Shown piece after piece: positions 9,179 through 19,099 of a DNA stretch of 64,000 bases (within the stretch, counting starts at the first letter, position 1; each line of letters begins with the position of its first letter). A model generated the notes under the pieces. The model was not told the origin of the DNA. It was given only the letters and a program-made list of their open reading frames with translations, and did no database searches. The DNA is from Pseudovibrio denitrificans JCM 12308. GTDB taxonomy: Bacteria; Pseudomonadota; Alphaproteobacteria; Rhizobiales; Stappiaceae. Both the position numbers and the translations under genes were made by a program. The stretch lies in NCBI RefSeq assembly GCF_001310815.1, contig NZ_BAZK01000004.1, positions 248,001-312,000 of the forward strand, written 5' to 3'.

Positions 9179-10456
9179 TTAAGACGAAGGTTGCTCCGAC
9201 ATCTCGTCCACTTCCATTTCCTTGGCCACTTCTTCGTCCGCCAGAATAATCGTTTGCGGTGTCGCAGTGCGCGTTGGAGCAGAAGGAACAAACACACTCT
9301 TCTCGCTCTCCGCCACAGCAGAACGCTGAGTAAGGCGCCACAGGGTGAAGGCAAGAATGAGCGCGTGAGCTGCAAAGGTGGACATAAACAGGCCAATCGA
9401 CCCAAACACGCTCATCAGCACACCACCCAGAAACGGCCCGATCATGGAACCAACACCCAGCATCAGCAACAAGCCACCACTGGTCTGCATGGCATCCCCT
9501 GCATCCGCGTGGTCATTCGCGTGCGCAACCAGCACAGGGTAGAAGGTGTAGATCGCCGCGCCAAAGATCACAGCAGACGCAATGGCAATGTTGGCGCTGC
9601 TGGTATCGGCAAACAGGAAGATACAGTCCGCCGCCAGCGCGACCATGGCAATCGCAATCACCACAAAGCGTCGGTCTGTGCGGTCAGAGATCATGCCAAT
9701 CGGCACCTGTGCAAACGCACCTGCCAGAATGGAAGCACTTACAAACAGCGTAATACTGGCAATCGGCAAACCAACTTGACCACCATACACCGCCGCCAGC
9801 GTGCCAAAGCTACCGTTGGAAACGCCGGTCAGCGTAACGGCAACCACGGCCACTGGAGAGTTCCGCCACAGCCGCTTCAGATCCAGCTTCACCTGCGCCA
9901 GTGGAGCTGGGGCAGGGGTGCGGGTGACGGCAGTTGGAATAAGCGCCACCACATAAAACATCGAGGCGATGACAAAGAACTCAAAGCCATCAATCGGTCC
10001 CATGGAAAGCACGACCTGACCGGCAGTGGTCGCAGCAAGGTTCACCATGGTGTAGGTGCCAAAGATCACGCCGCGGTTGCCCGGGTTGGAGCGTTCCGTC
10101 AGCCAGCTCTCAACGATCATCGCCGCACCGGCAAAGGCAAAGCCCGCCAGAGAGCGGAAAGCAACCCATGCAATCGGATCAACCAGCAATGATGAGGCAA
10201 GCACAGAAAGACACGCCAGCGATGCCATCACCCCAAAAGCGCGAATATGGCCTGCCCGCTGCACGATCTTCGGCACGCTCAAGCAGCCAGTCACATAACC
10301 AATCGCCCAGCCCGTACCAAGCAGACCAAGCGAGAGAGAAGAGAACCCCTCAAACGTACCACGCAGAGGCAAATGCATGCCGGTTACACCACCGGCAAAA
10401 AACAGAAAGGCGGACCCCAGCAGCAAGGACGCAATGGGAAGCAGGAACTGGCGCAT
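9179..10456 (-). CDS. Major facilitator superfamily transporter (YcaD-like)
   Basis: This 425-residue integral membrane protein has twelve predicted helices. Between helices 2 and 3 there is a degenerate MFS loop (SVPKIVQRAGHIRAFG), and the second half repeats it (GMISDRTDRRFVVIA). A charged tail of about 50 residues rich in Glu and Ala follows the last helix. It lies upstream of the siderophore importer on the same strand with a 149-bp gap that contains the candidate iron box, so it probably has a separate transcript. A role in siderophore export is possible but not shown. Confidence 0.8.
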   Translation of the reverse strand: MRQFLLPIASLLLGSAFLFFAGGVTGMHLPLRGTFEGFSSLSLGLLGTGWAIGYVTGCLSVPKIVQRAGHIRAFGVMASLACLSVLASSLLVDPIAWVAFRSLAGFAFAGAAMIVESWLTERSNPGNRGVIFGTYTMVNLAATTAGQVVLSMGPIDGFEFFVIASMFYVVALIPTAVTRTPAPAPLAQVKLDLKRLWRNSPVAVVAVTLTGVSNGSFGTLAAVYGGQVGLPIASITLFVSASILAGAFAQVPIGMISDRTDRRFVVIAIAMVALAADCIFLFADTSSANIAIASAVIFGAAIYTFYPVLVAHANDHADAGDAMQTSGGLLLMLGVGSMIGPFLGGVLMSVFGSIGLFMSTFAAHALILAFTLWRLTQRSAVAESEKSVFVPSAPTRTATPQTIILADEEVAKEMEVDEMSEQPSS

Positions 10457-10752
10457 GGCAACTACTCAGAAAATGGGCAGGTATCCCTGAAAAGACGAAG
10501 CCCCGAAAATCACAGTAGACGATAGAACCACACCCCCACCCAAAACGCGACAGCTTTCTTCACACACCTCTGTTTGAGAACACCTTTTCCCAAAATCCCC
10601 AAACCCTCACGGAAACGCAGCGTAGGAAACGGGAAGATGATCACAAATGCTCACGTCACACCCCACACAAACATTGAGCCATCCCCCTCAAACAGGGTAG
10701 GTATCAAAACAGGCGCACCGTCCAAGGTGATTCATGGGATAAGGGGATTGGG
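10457..10752. other. Divergent intergenic region without recognisable genes
   Basis: This stretch of just under 300 bp separates the MFS gene (minus) and the GNAT gene (plus). It is C/A-rich on the plus strand, with runs such as CACACCCCCACCC. I see no gene, RNA or clear operator. It must hold the two divergent promoters. Confidence 0.5.
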
Positions 10753-11646
10753 GTGATTTTGTTTCAGAAGGCTTCGGCGTTTTCGATGGAGCAGTTGCAT
10801 CGGGTGATGGTTTCGGCGTTTTCCGATTATGTCATTCAGATGGAAATGCCTCTGGCGGATTTTGAGAGGATGATCACCACCCGCGGGTTTGATCCTGAGC
10901 TGTCTTGGGTGGCGGTTGAGGATGAGCAGCTGGTGGGGTTCTGGTTCATCGGCAAACAGGCAGCTTACCCTGGCGCAGTCTATGCCGTTTCAACAGGCAC
11001 GGTGCCAGATGCACGCGGGAAGGGCATTGCCAGCAAGCTCTTTGCCAAGGTTGAAGAGCATGCCTTGAAAGCAGGTTACGGCAAAATCCAGCTGGAAGTG
11101 ATCACCAGCAACACCGCGGCTGTCAAAGCCTATGAAAAGCTGGGCTTTGCAACTGAAAGACACTTCCAGTGCTTCAGCCTGCAAAAGACTGCGTTTTCTG
11201 AACGTTCAACCACAGCCCAGCCTGTCATCGCTTCATGGAGCAAGCTGGAGCCACTGGCCTCTGAACTCTGGCAAAAGCCACCAAGCTGGCAGAACTCTGC
11301 TTTCGCGGTCAATGCTCTGGGCGACGAGGCTACCTCCTATAAGATCGAGCAGAATGGAAAGCTCGCTGCCTATATCACCTTCACCCGCAAAACCGGCTCT
11401 GTGATGCAGCTTGCTGTCGCGCCGGAACATCGCGGTAAGGGCTTTGCCTCTGCACTGCTTGCGGTTGCTTTTGCCAATGTGGAGAAGGAAGCGCTGACCT
11501 TCATCAACGTGGATGAGAGCGATGAGACCATCATGCAGGCCCTGCCAAAGCTGGGGGCAATAAAAACGCTGCAGCAATATGAGATGCACAGGCCATTGCA
11601 AACCGTGGCTGAGCATGTTGAAGAGAACGATCTGACTACATCCTAA
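10753..11646 (+). CDS. Tandem-domain GNAT N-acetyltransferase
   Basis: This 297-residue protein has two GNAT folds. The N-terminal domain has a clear acetyl-CoA loop (VPDARGKGIASKLF, near residue 80) and the usual LEVITSNTAAVKAYEKLGF strand-helix end. The C-terminal domain has a second loop (VAPEHRGKGFASALL, about 220-235). The start is a GTG with AAGGGG upstream. The substrate is unknown; such double GNATs acetylate small molecules, antibiotics or amino groups. It is followed closely by a small membrane protein gene that may be cotranscribed. Confidence 0.85.
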   Translation: MILFQKASAFSMEQLHRVMVSAFSDYVIQMEMPLADFERMITTRGFDPELSWVAVEDEQLVGFWFIGKQAAYPGAVYAVSTGTVPDARGKGIASKLFAKVEEHALKAGYGKIQLEVITSNTAAVKAYEKLGFATERHFQCFSLQKTAFSERSTTAQPVIASWSKLEPLASELWQKPPSWQNSAFAVNALGDEATSYKIEQNGKLAAYITFTRKTGSVMQLAVAPEHRGKGFASALLAVAFANVEKEALTFINVDESDETIMQALPKLGAIKTLQQYEMHRPLQTVAEHVEENDLTTS

Positions 11647-11660
11647 GCCGAGTATAATCC

Positions 11661-12110
11661 ATGACCAAGCTGCACCGTTCCCTCTGGTTTTACCTCAGCT
11701 GGTTCATCGTGAGCTATACGGTGGTGCAGGTTGCAGTGACCCTGTTGGTCTTTCAATACGGCATCAAGCAGGCGGGCAATATGTTCATAGAACTTGGCCT
11801 GCCAGTGATCCTGACCAGCTTGATCTTTGTGCGAAATGAACACAAGGCGCCAACCGGGGCGACTTATTGGGGTCTGTTCGTTGGCTCCCTTGCAGCCAGC
11901 CTTCCCATCTCCATGATTGTGCGCAGTTACCTGCTGGCAGGGGAGGGTACAGTTGCTCCGGCCAGTCCGTTTCCCACGTTTGCTGGGGACGAGATGGGAC
12001 TGTTCTTCATCATCGATCTGGTGATTCGCGCTCTGGCCTTTGGCATCGGCTACGGGTTTTTCGCGCGATTACTGAGTGATGCACAAAACCGCTCGAAAGA
12101 GCCAAACTAA
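11661..12110 (+). CDS. Small four-helix membrane protein, unknown function
   Basis: This 149-residue protein has four hydrophobic segments (about residues 9-32, 37-58, 67-90 and 112-138) and a short polar, positively charged tail. The loop before the last helix contains FPTFAGDEMG. It starts 15 bp after the GNAT gene on the same strand and is probably in the same transcript. I do not recognise the family with certainty and assign no function. Confidence 0.7.
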   Translation: MTKLHRSLWFYLSWFIVSYTVVQVAVTLLVFQYGIKQAGNMFIELGLPVILTSLIFVRNEHKAPTGATYWGLFVGSLAASLPISMIVRSYLLAGEGTVAPASPFPTFAGDEMGLFFIIDLVIRALAFGIGYGFFARLLSDAQNRSKEPN

Positions 12111-12224
12111 CCCACCCTGATCCAATCAAATCCTGAAAAGTCACGGCTGGTGGAACCGTCCTCCGGCCTGCTTTGCTGTGCTTGCCTATGAGAATTTTTG
12201 CATAAATCTCATTTGCTTTGCTCT

Positions 12225-12242
12225 TGCTAACACGAGTTAGCA
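12225..12242. promoter_or_regulatory. LacI-type operator candidate upstream of the sugar kinase operon
   Basis: TGCTAAC-ACGA-GTTAGCA is a perfect 7+7 inverted repeat with a 4-bp centre (18 bp), the size of LacI-family operators. A third half-site, GTTAGCAA, lies at 12249-12256. The site is 54 bp before the kinase start, where it could overlap the promoter. The LacI-family gene at 15726 is the obvious candidate to bind it. Confidence 0.6.
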
Positions 12243-12295
12243 GGTGTAGTTAGCAAGGGAGAAGAACAATCGCGAGTCGAAAAGGGAGGCCGCGT

Positions 12296-13884
12296 ATGAA
12301 ACAGACATGTTACGCTGGCATTGATGTCGGTTCTGCAAGCGCACGCGTCGGGATCTTCAATGAAAAGGGCGAGAGGCTGGCCTTTGCGGTGCGGCCTATC
12401 AAGCAGTTTCATGGTCGGGCCAACTTTGTCGAACAGTCCTCATCAGACATCTGGCAACAGATCTGCGCCGCCATGAAGGAGGCGATGGCCACCGCTGGCG
12501 TTTCTGCGGATGAAATCCGCTCATTGGGCGTCGATGCCACCTGTTCGCTGGTCGCAGTCGGGCAGGGTGGTAGCCCGGTCTCCGTCTCTGAAAATGGAGA
12601 GGCCGATCAGGACATCATCATGTGGATGGACCATCGCGCAGCAGAAGAAACCGCCACAATCAACGCCACCGGGGATGAGGCGCTCAAATATGTTGGCGGT
12701 GAAGTTTCTATCGAAATGGAACTGCCCAAAATCCTCTGGCTCAAGAACCACTATCCGGACCGCTATGAGCGCACCGTGCGTTTCTTTGACTTGGCAGACT
12801 ATCTGGTCTGGCGGGCAACAGGTGCGGACGTCGCCAGCACCTGCACGCTGACCTGCAAATGGAACTATCTGGCTCACGAAGGCCGCTTTGCTGAAGATAT
12901 GCTGCAAGCCGTCGGTCTGCATGATCTGCCGGAGAAGGTGCCGGAGAAAGTGCTGGATCTTGGCGCATCCGCCGGAGGTCTGACAGAACAAGCGGCCAAG
13001 GACCTCGGTGTCAACGCAGGCACACCGGTTGCTGCGGGCATCATTGATGCGCATGCAGGAGGTCTGGCACTCATTGGAGCGGAGCCGGATGGCGGGCTTG
13101 CCATCATCAGCGGCACCTCCAATTGCCATATGATCGTCAATGAAAAGCCCGTCATGGTGCCAGGTGTCTGGGGTCCATACTGGGGTGCCATGCTGCCGGG
13201 CTATTGGCTGGGTGAGGGCGGACAAAGCGCTGCTGGCTCGCTGGTAGAATGGACCATCCAGCAGTCTGATGCCTATGACGAGCTCAAAGCAGAAGCCGCC
13301 AAGCAGGGCCTGCATGAGACCGCACTCCTCAACAACTGGGTACAGGATCTGGAGGAGCGGGAAGCAAACCCAACCCGAGATCTTCATGTGCTCTCTGACC
13401 ATCACGGCAATCGATCACCACGCGCCAACCCGCATGCAAAGGGTGTTGTCTCTGGCCTCACACTGGAAACAGGCCGGGATGCTCTGGCCCGCCTCTATCT
13501 GGCAACGCTTCAGGCCATTGCCTACGGCACCCGCCATATCATTGAGGAAATGACCAAGGCCGGGCACAGCATCACCAAGCTGTTCATGTGCGGTGGGGCC
13601 ACCAAAAACCCGCTCTGGCTTAGAGAGTACGCCAACATCACAGGGCGGGAAATTCAGCTGGCGGAAGAAGAAGATGCCGTCACGCTGGGCGCTGCCATTC
13701 TGGGCGCCGTGGCCTGTGGTGATTTCAAGGACATTCCATCAGCCAGCGCAAAGCTGGTGCGTGTTGGTGGGCTCATCAACCAGAAGGCAACACCGCTCAG
13801 TTCCACGCCGCCAAATATCAGGTCTACCTCAATCTTTACGACAACCATCAGCACCATAAGGCGCTCATGGAAAAAGCAATTTAA
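12296..13884 (+). CDS. FGGY-family carbohydrate kinase (ribulokinase-like), 3'-end frameshift
   Basis: This cytoplasmic sugar kinase of about 529 residues (if repaired) phosphorylates a ketopentose or ketohexose. The N-terminal phosphate loop is YAGIDVGSASARVGIFNEKG, the catalytic-base region is IIMWMDHRA, and the second-domain signatures are IISGTSNCHM and FMCGGATKNPLW. Near 13796 the frame shifts, so the last 29 residues (QFHAAKYQVYLNLYDNHQHH onwards) lie in another phase and stop at 13884. Adding one base (CTCAG to CTNCAG) restores the expected end. Read literally, the frame runs on into the next gene. It precedes the isomerase by 29 bp. Confidence 0.88.
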
Positions 13885-13913
13885 GTATCAAAACAAGTTC
13901 AGGAGGACACCAC

Positions 13914-15553
13914 GTGCTCAACCTGCCTCAGGCCCCAGCGCCTATCTCCGTAGCGGACAAGGAAATCCTTGTCGTCACCAATGCAGATCTTCGCGAAAGT
14001 GCCAACGTCACCTGTTGGCCCACCTATGAGGACTATGCGCAGCGACTGGAAAACGAGCTGACCGCGCAAGGCTTCAAGATGAAGCGCGCCCATGAATATG
14101 ATGCAGCGCGCGGCCACGGCTTCATCTCTTCGCAAAAAGAAGGCTCAGAGCTGTTTGCGAAGATCGATCCGGAAGCTCCGCTCATCGTGCTGCTCACCGC
14201 GTGGCAATACTCGCACCACATTGCGCCATCCCTTGCCAAGCACAAAGGTCCAGTCCTGCTGCTCGCCAACTTTGATGGTACATGGCCGGGTCTGGTGGGC
14301 ATGCTCTGCATGGCTGGGTCTCTCACCAGTCTGGGTGTTGAGTATTCCCGTCTCTGGTCCCAGACCTTTGAAGATGACTTCTTCAAATCCGGTCTCGCCA
14401 CATGGCTGAAAGACGGTAAGCTCAGCCACGACACCTCGTATCTGCAGGATGTCGCAGCAAACCATGCCCTCCTGCAAACACCAGCAGGGCAGGCCGGTCA
14501 GCAGGTCGGCGAGTACATCCTCAAGAACAAAGCGATCCTTGGGCTGTTTGATACGTTCTGCATGGGCATGATGAACGGCTACTTCCCGGTCAAAGCCCTC
14601 ACTGACATCGGCATGCCGCTGGAAAGCCTCTCCCAGTCGGCCCTTCTGGTGGAAATGGAAAAGGTGCCTCAGTCCCTGCGTGAAGACTGCCTGAAGTTCT
14701 ATGAGGACCGTGGCATGACCTTTATGTTCGGCAGTGATGATGCGACCGAACTCACCCGCGAGCAGGTGCTGGAACAGTGCGCCATGATGATCGCCATGGC
14801 CCGCTTCACCACCCGCTTTGGTCTGTCCGCTGTCGGCGTACAGTACCAGCAGGGCTTGAAGGACAGCTGCGCAGCTTCTGACTTTGCCGAGGGCGCCATC
14901 GGGTCCACCGAGCGCTTCCCGATCCCGGATGAAGACGGGTCCATCATCTGGGAAGCAAGCCCATCCCTTGCATCAACGAAGTGGATATGGGCACCGCCAT
15001 TCCGCAGACCATGATGTGGCGCCTGCTGGACGCCATGGGCCTGCCTGCTGAAACCACTCTGCATGATGTGCGCTGGGGCAGCGAGTATGAAGGCACCTTC
15101 TATTGGGACTTCGAAATCTCCGGCTCCGTACCGTTTGAGCATCTCAAAGGCGGCCTTGCAGGGGCAACAGGCTATCGCCAGCCGGCCATGTACTTCCCGA
15201 AAGGCGGGTCCAGCATCGCAGGCCAGTGTAAGGCGGGTGCCTTCCTCTGGGCGCGCGCGCATTATGAAGGCACACAGGTTATCATGCACATCGGCACTGG
15301 CCATGCGGTTGAGCTGCCAGAAGATGAGTTTGAACGTCGCCGCAAGGCAACCACCTATGAGTGGCCTCTGATGAACTGCACGCTCGATGGTGTGGGCCGT
15401 GATGATCTGATGGCAGGGCACCAGTCCAACCACATCACCGTGGCCTATGTGCCGGAAGAAAAATTGCAGGATGTGCTGCGAGCCTTCGTGGCTCAGGCGC
15501 TCACGCAGGGCATCAACGTCAAAATCGCAGGCTCTGCGAAAGATCTGCTTTAA
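13914..15553 (+). CDS. L-fucose/arabinose isomerase family protein, one frameshift
   Basis: This ketol isomerase would have about 546 residues, somewhat shorter than E. coli FucI. The N-terminal domain carries LLTAWQYSHH and LANFDGTWPGLVGML, the middle DTFCMGMMNGYF, and the C-terminal fucose isomerase domain HDVRWGSEYEGTFYWDFEISG. Near 14954 the frame shifts; GAAGCAAGCCC needs one G to read EGKPIPCINEVDMGTAIPQ. The start is GTG with a strong AGGAGG 7 bases upstream. Together with the kinase it would convert an aldose to a phosphorylated ketose. The natural sugar cannot be told from sequence. Confidence 0.85.
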
Positions 15554-15566
15554 ACCCAGCAAAACA

Positions 15567-15596
15567 GAGTTTGAGCATCCCGTGGTGCTCAAACTC
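15567..15596. terminator. Hairpin after the isomerase gene
   Basis: A perfect 11-bp stem (GAGTTTGAGCA / TGCTCAAACTC) with an 8-base loop lies 14 bp past the isomerase stop. There is no U-run, so it may be an RNA-stability or Rho-assisted end rather than an intrinsic terminator. Confidence 0.45.
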
Positions 15597-15725
15597 ACGC
15601 AAAAGCTGCGGGATATCCACGGACACCACCCCGCACCTGCCATATTCTGCTTGGCAATTTGAGGAAGGCTGACTACCACTCGACAGTTAAGCGTACCTAC
15701 AAAAATCAGGGCGAGAAAGCACGCA

Positions 15726-16721
15726 ATGGCCAAAAAGCCAGATGAAATTGCAAAGGCGCTGGGCGTCTCCATCACCACAGTGCGATTGGTGCTGGGCGGC
15801 AAGGCGGAAAAGTACCGCATCAGCAAAGCCACCCAAGCCCGCATTCGTGAGTATGTGGAAGAGCATGGCGTCAAATTCGACCTGACTGCCCGCAGCCTCA
15901 AGCTGAAACGCACCAACACCTTCGGCCTGATCATTCCGCGCTTAGCCAACCCGTTCTTCGCCAAGCTTTCCGAAGAACTGGAACACCGCTGCCGCGAAAC
16001 CGGCTACCAGCTCATCATCAGCTGCTCCAACTCAGATGAGGAAACGGAAAAAGAACTGGCCAGCGGCCTCGTTCAGCGCAATGTGGATGGCCTGTTCGTG
16101 GTGTCCTCCACTTCTGGCAGCCAGCAGCATCTGGGCAAAACCATCTCCAAGCCAATGGTGTTTCTGGACCGTGACTACGGCAACACCGACGCGCCCATCA
16201 TCACCTCCAGCAACTTTGAGGGCGCTAAAGATCTCGCCGCCGCCATTGCCAAACATGCAGACGGAGAGCCGGTCTACTTCCTCATTGGCGGTAGCAACCA
16301 GCCAACTATCACCGAGCGTGCCCGCGGCTATCTGGAAGTCATGCCGCAAAATGCCGAGAAAGACTGGACCCTGCAATCTGCCCGCAACCGCACGCAGGAT
16401 GGTGAGCAGATGATGCTGCAGCTCTGGGAGAAGCTCGGCAAAGCCCCGCAGAACCTGATGGTGTCCTCTCTGCCTGTTCTGGAAGGCGCATTGGCCGTTT
16501 TGCGCGAAAAGCTGGGCCACATTCCACCTCAGCTGCGTCTGGCCACCTTCGATGACAACAAGATGCTGTCCTTCCTGCCCAACGAGATCTGGTCCGTCAA
16601 ACAGAACGAGGCAGAATGGGCCGAAGCGGCGCTGGAAGCCATGACCCAGACCATGAGCAGCGAGCAGGCTCACAGCAAAACCATCGCCACCCGCCTGATC
16701 CACCGGCCCAAAGATCAGTAA
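15726..16721 (+). CDS. LacI-family transcriptional regulator
   Basis: This 331-residue DNA-binding protein has an N-terminal LacI helix-turn-helix (DEIAKALGVSITTVRLVLGGKAEKYRIS, residues 5-33) and hinge. The periplasmic-binding-like effector domain starts at FGLIIPRLANPFFAKLSEELE. The HTH reads TTVRLVLGG rather than the usual ATVSRVLNG, so its base readout may be unusual. It lies 172 bp after the kinase/isomerase genes and is the likely regulator of them through the dyad at 12225-12242 (inference). Confidence 0.92.
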   Translation: MAKKPDEIAKALGVSITTVRLVLGGKAEKYRISKATQARIREYVEEHGVKFDLTARSLKLKRTNTFGLIIPRLANPFFAKLSEELEHRCRETGYQLIISCSNSDEETEKELASGLVQRNVDGLFVVSSTSGSQQHLGKTISKPMVFLDRDYGNTDAPIITSSNFEGAKDLAAAIAKHADGEPVYFLIGGSNQPTITERARGYLEVMPQNAEKDWTLQSARNRTQDGEQMMLQLWEKLGKAPQNLMVSSLPVLEGALAVLREKLGHIPPQLRLATFDDNKMLSFLPNEIWSVKQNEAEWAEAALEAMTQTMSSEQAHSKTIATRLIHRPKDQ

Positions 16722-16990
16722 TCCGTCACTATTTGTGGCGGAAATGCGGCGGGGAATTATCCCTCTGAAAACCATAGAACCGGAAGAAGCTGCTCTTTCC
16801 GCTGCGTAACCGTTATATTCCTTAGGTATGTAGTGCAGGCAAATGCGCTAGTCTGCCTGCGGCTATGGTACTCTTTGGAGACGAACTCGGGCTTATCCCT
16901 GAAACGCACACCAGATTTCGGCTTATGGATACGCGCGAAAACGAACAGTTAGAGCATCATCGGATGCCCTGACCAGCTGGGAGCATGTAG

Positions 16991-17458
16991 ATGGACACTA
17001 TTGGGCCAATCCAAAATCGCGTAAGTCGTTTCTTCATTGATGTCGACGACCGAAATTGGGAGTCCGTCGAAGGTGTCATGACCAGCCGCGTACATCTGGA
17101 TTACTCCTCCTTCGGGGCAGGGGAACCCGTGGATCTGACACCAGCTGAAATCACAACAGCCTGGAAAGAGCTGCTGCCCGGCTTCGACCAGACCCACCAC
17201 CAGATCGGCAATCCGCTTATTGAATCCAAAGAGCAAAAAGCCAACGTAAAAGTCCATGCAACCGCCACTCATTTCATTGATGGCGCTGAGGGCGGTGATC
17301 TCTGGGTTGTCTACGGCACCTACAACATCGCACTGGTGCATGAAGGCGGGACGTGGAAGATCAGCCGCATCCAGTTCAACTTCAAGTTCCAGGACGGCAA
17401 CATGGATCTGCCAGTCATCGCGCAGGCCCGCGCTGACGCGAAAGCCAAAGCCGAGTAA
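16991..17458 (+). CDS. SnoaL/NTF2-like domain protein
   Basis: This 155-residue cytoplasmic protein has the cone-shaped NTF2-like fold: an N-terminal helix with RFFIDVDDRNWESVEGVMTSRVHLDYSS, then strands VHATATHFIDG, LWVVYGTYNIALVHEGGTWKISRIQFN. Proteins of this family are either small isomerases/cyclases or ligand-binding proteins of unknown role. A GGGAG sits 12 bases before the ATG. Nothing in the neighbourhood points to a substrate. Confidence 0.8.
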   Translation: MDTIGPIQNRVSRFFIDVDDRNWESVEGVMTSRVHLDYSSFGAGEPVDLTPAEITTAWKELLPGFDQTHHQIGNPLIESKEQKANVKVHATATHFIDGAEGGDLWVVYGTYNIALVHEGGTWKISRIQFNFKFQDGNMDLPVIAQARADAKAKAE

Positions 17459-17558
17459 CAGGCAAACCGCAGGCACCAATTAGCTCTGGGCGAACGCCCG
17501 CAAGCCGCCTATAAACGCAGGGATGTTTTCGCCGGTACCGGCTCAGCAGGATCTGCAT

Positions 17559-18346
17559 ATGCTTTTGAATGCTCTCTCCAAATGCGTGCTCAGCGCTGCA
17601 CTATTCATGGTAGCCCTGAGTGCTGGCCCGTCTCTGGCTCAGGATAAATCCAGCAAATCGGAAAAGTTCTTTCCCGGCATCATCGGAGAAGACAACCGCG
17701 AGATCATCGACAGCTGGGATAAGCCGTGGAACGCCATTGGCCGCGTCAACGTCGCCGGGTTTCGCTCCCGCTCCATGTGTTCCGGTACCCTGATCTCCGA
17801 CCGCATGGTCATCACCGCCGCCCATTGCCTCTACAACGCCCGCACCGGCAAAGCTCATGTGCCGTCCAAGATCAACTTCGTGGCAGGCGTGCGCCGGGAT
17901 AAGTTCATCGCTCACACCACCGCCGCCTGCACCCATCTGCTGGATGGCTACACCTTCACCAACCGCCCGACACTAAAACATGCCGCAACCGATGTAGGTG
18001 TGATCATTCTCTCAAAGCCGCTGGACGTGCCGCCCATGCCGGTGATCAGTAAAGCGCCGGAAGTAACACAGAACCTTGACCTCACCAGCGCCGGATACGC
18101 CAGAGACCGCCCGTTCCTGCTCGCCGCCGATAAAAACTGCAAGCTCTACAAAGACCGCGGCAACCTCTGGCTCACCAGCTGTGACACCAACTACGGGGCT
18201 CAGGCGGCCCTGTCATGGTGGAAGAAAACGGCCAACTCAAACTCACCGGCATCATGGTCGCCTCCGCCCAAAACAAGTTCTCAATCGCCGTTCCAAAGAA
18301 CGTCTGGGCCCACCTGCTTGAGAAAACCACCTGCGAGGGAAACTAA
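17559..18346 (+). CDS. Secreted trypsin-like serine protease (S1 family), frameshift at the active-site serine
   Basis: This exported protease would have about 262 residues. The signal peptide ends at SLAQ-D. The catalytic His is in ITAAHCL, the Asp in AATDVGVIIL, and the Ser in a GxSGGP motif. The frame breaks exactly at that motif near 18198. The sequence reads NYGAQAALSWW, but one additional base gives NYG-x-SGGPVMVEENG and continues to a proper end, KTTCEGN, at 18346. Without repair the protein has no catalytic serine. I chose the ATG at 17559, before the hydrophobic signal. Its stop overlaps the convergent next gene by 4 bp. Confidence 0.83.
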
Positions 18347-19050
18347 GCCGCAGCCCGCTCCGCCAAATATCGCTTCCGCACATCGATGATACAGCGCTGT
18401 CTCGAGGACTGACTTACCTCATGCGGAGCAAACTCAGATTCCACACCGTCCAGAAAGTCTACGGTTTGCCGCAGCAGCCCAAGGTGCTCCTTTGAGAACT
18501 GGCGGGGCTCAGTCTCTGTCATCTTCTCAATAAACCGCACGCCAGCCTGTTTCTGGAAGATTGTGTCCGGCTGCCCGTCACGGGTGCAGATGCCATAGGT
18601 TCCGTTGAGAAAGTGGCCCCAGGTGCGTTCTTCCAGAGCGCCATCAAAATCCGCCATCACATCAGGATGCAGCGCGTGCAAACGTGCCCCCAGCTCTCCG
18701 GCAAGAAACGCCTCTTTGGCGCTGCGGAAACGGGAGAGGAAAAACGCCTTGGCCGCTTGCTCCTGTGTCAGTCCAAAGCACTGCAGATCCTCAAACCAGC
18801 GCCGATGGCTCTTCAGGTGAAAGCGATAAAGCTCCCGTTCCTGATATTGCCCAAGGAAGGAGACACACAGTGAGCTGTTGGTGAACAGATAGGACGCAGC
18901 TGGCATCACCCGCCGCTCCAGCAGGCTCTGCCAGTCGGTTGAAGAAAGGCCAAGCAGATCAAGGAACACCTGTTCCTCATAGAACTCTGAGTAAAGATAG
19001 TTGAGCAGCACGCTACGCTCCTGAAGCTTGAGATGGAAAACCCACCTCAA
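18343..19050 (-). CDS. DUF6058-like protein of unknown function
   Basis: This 235-residue soluble protein has a short N-terminal region (LNYLYSEFYEEQVFLDLLGLSSTDWQSLLERRVMPAASYLF) that resembles a degenerate helix-turn-helix. It ends with SEFAPHEVSQSSRQRCIIDVRKRYL, a pattern I associate with the DUF6058 family. No catalytic motif is apparent. It is convergent with the protease and separate from the chemoreceptor gene. The family name is from memory and is moderately sure; function is unknown. Confidence 0.65.
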   Translation of the reverse strand: MRWVFHLKLQERSVLLNYLYSEFYEEQVFLDLLGLSSTDWQSLLERRVMPAASYLFTNSSLCVSFLGQYQERELYRFHLKSHRRWFEDLQCFGLTQEQAAKAFFLSRFRSAKEAFLAGELGARLHALHPDVMADFDGALEERTWGHFLNGTYGICTRDGQPDTIFQKQAGVRFIEKMTETEPRQFSKEHLGLLRQTVDFLDGVESEFAPHEVSQSSRQRCIIDVRKRYLAERAAA

Positions 19051-19099
19051 GCTCTAACCCACTTCACTTAAGCGATGTTTCGATAGAGATCGAACTAAC

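Noticed and set aside
14699..15964. 421-residue open frame antisense to the isomerase and LacI genes
   Set aside because: The sense genes are supported by motifs; no ribosome site or domain.
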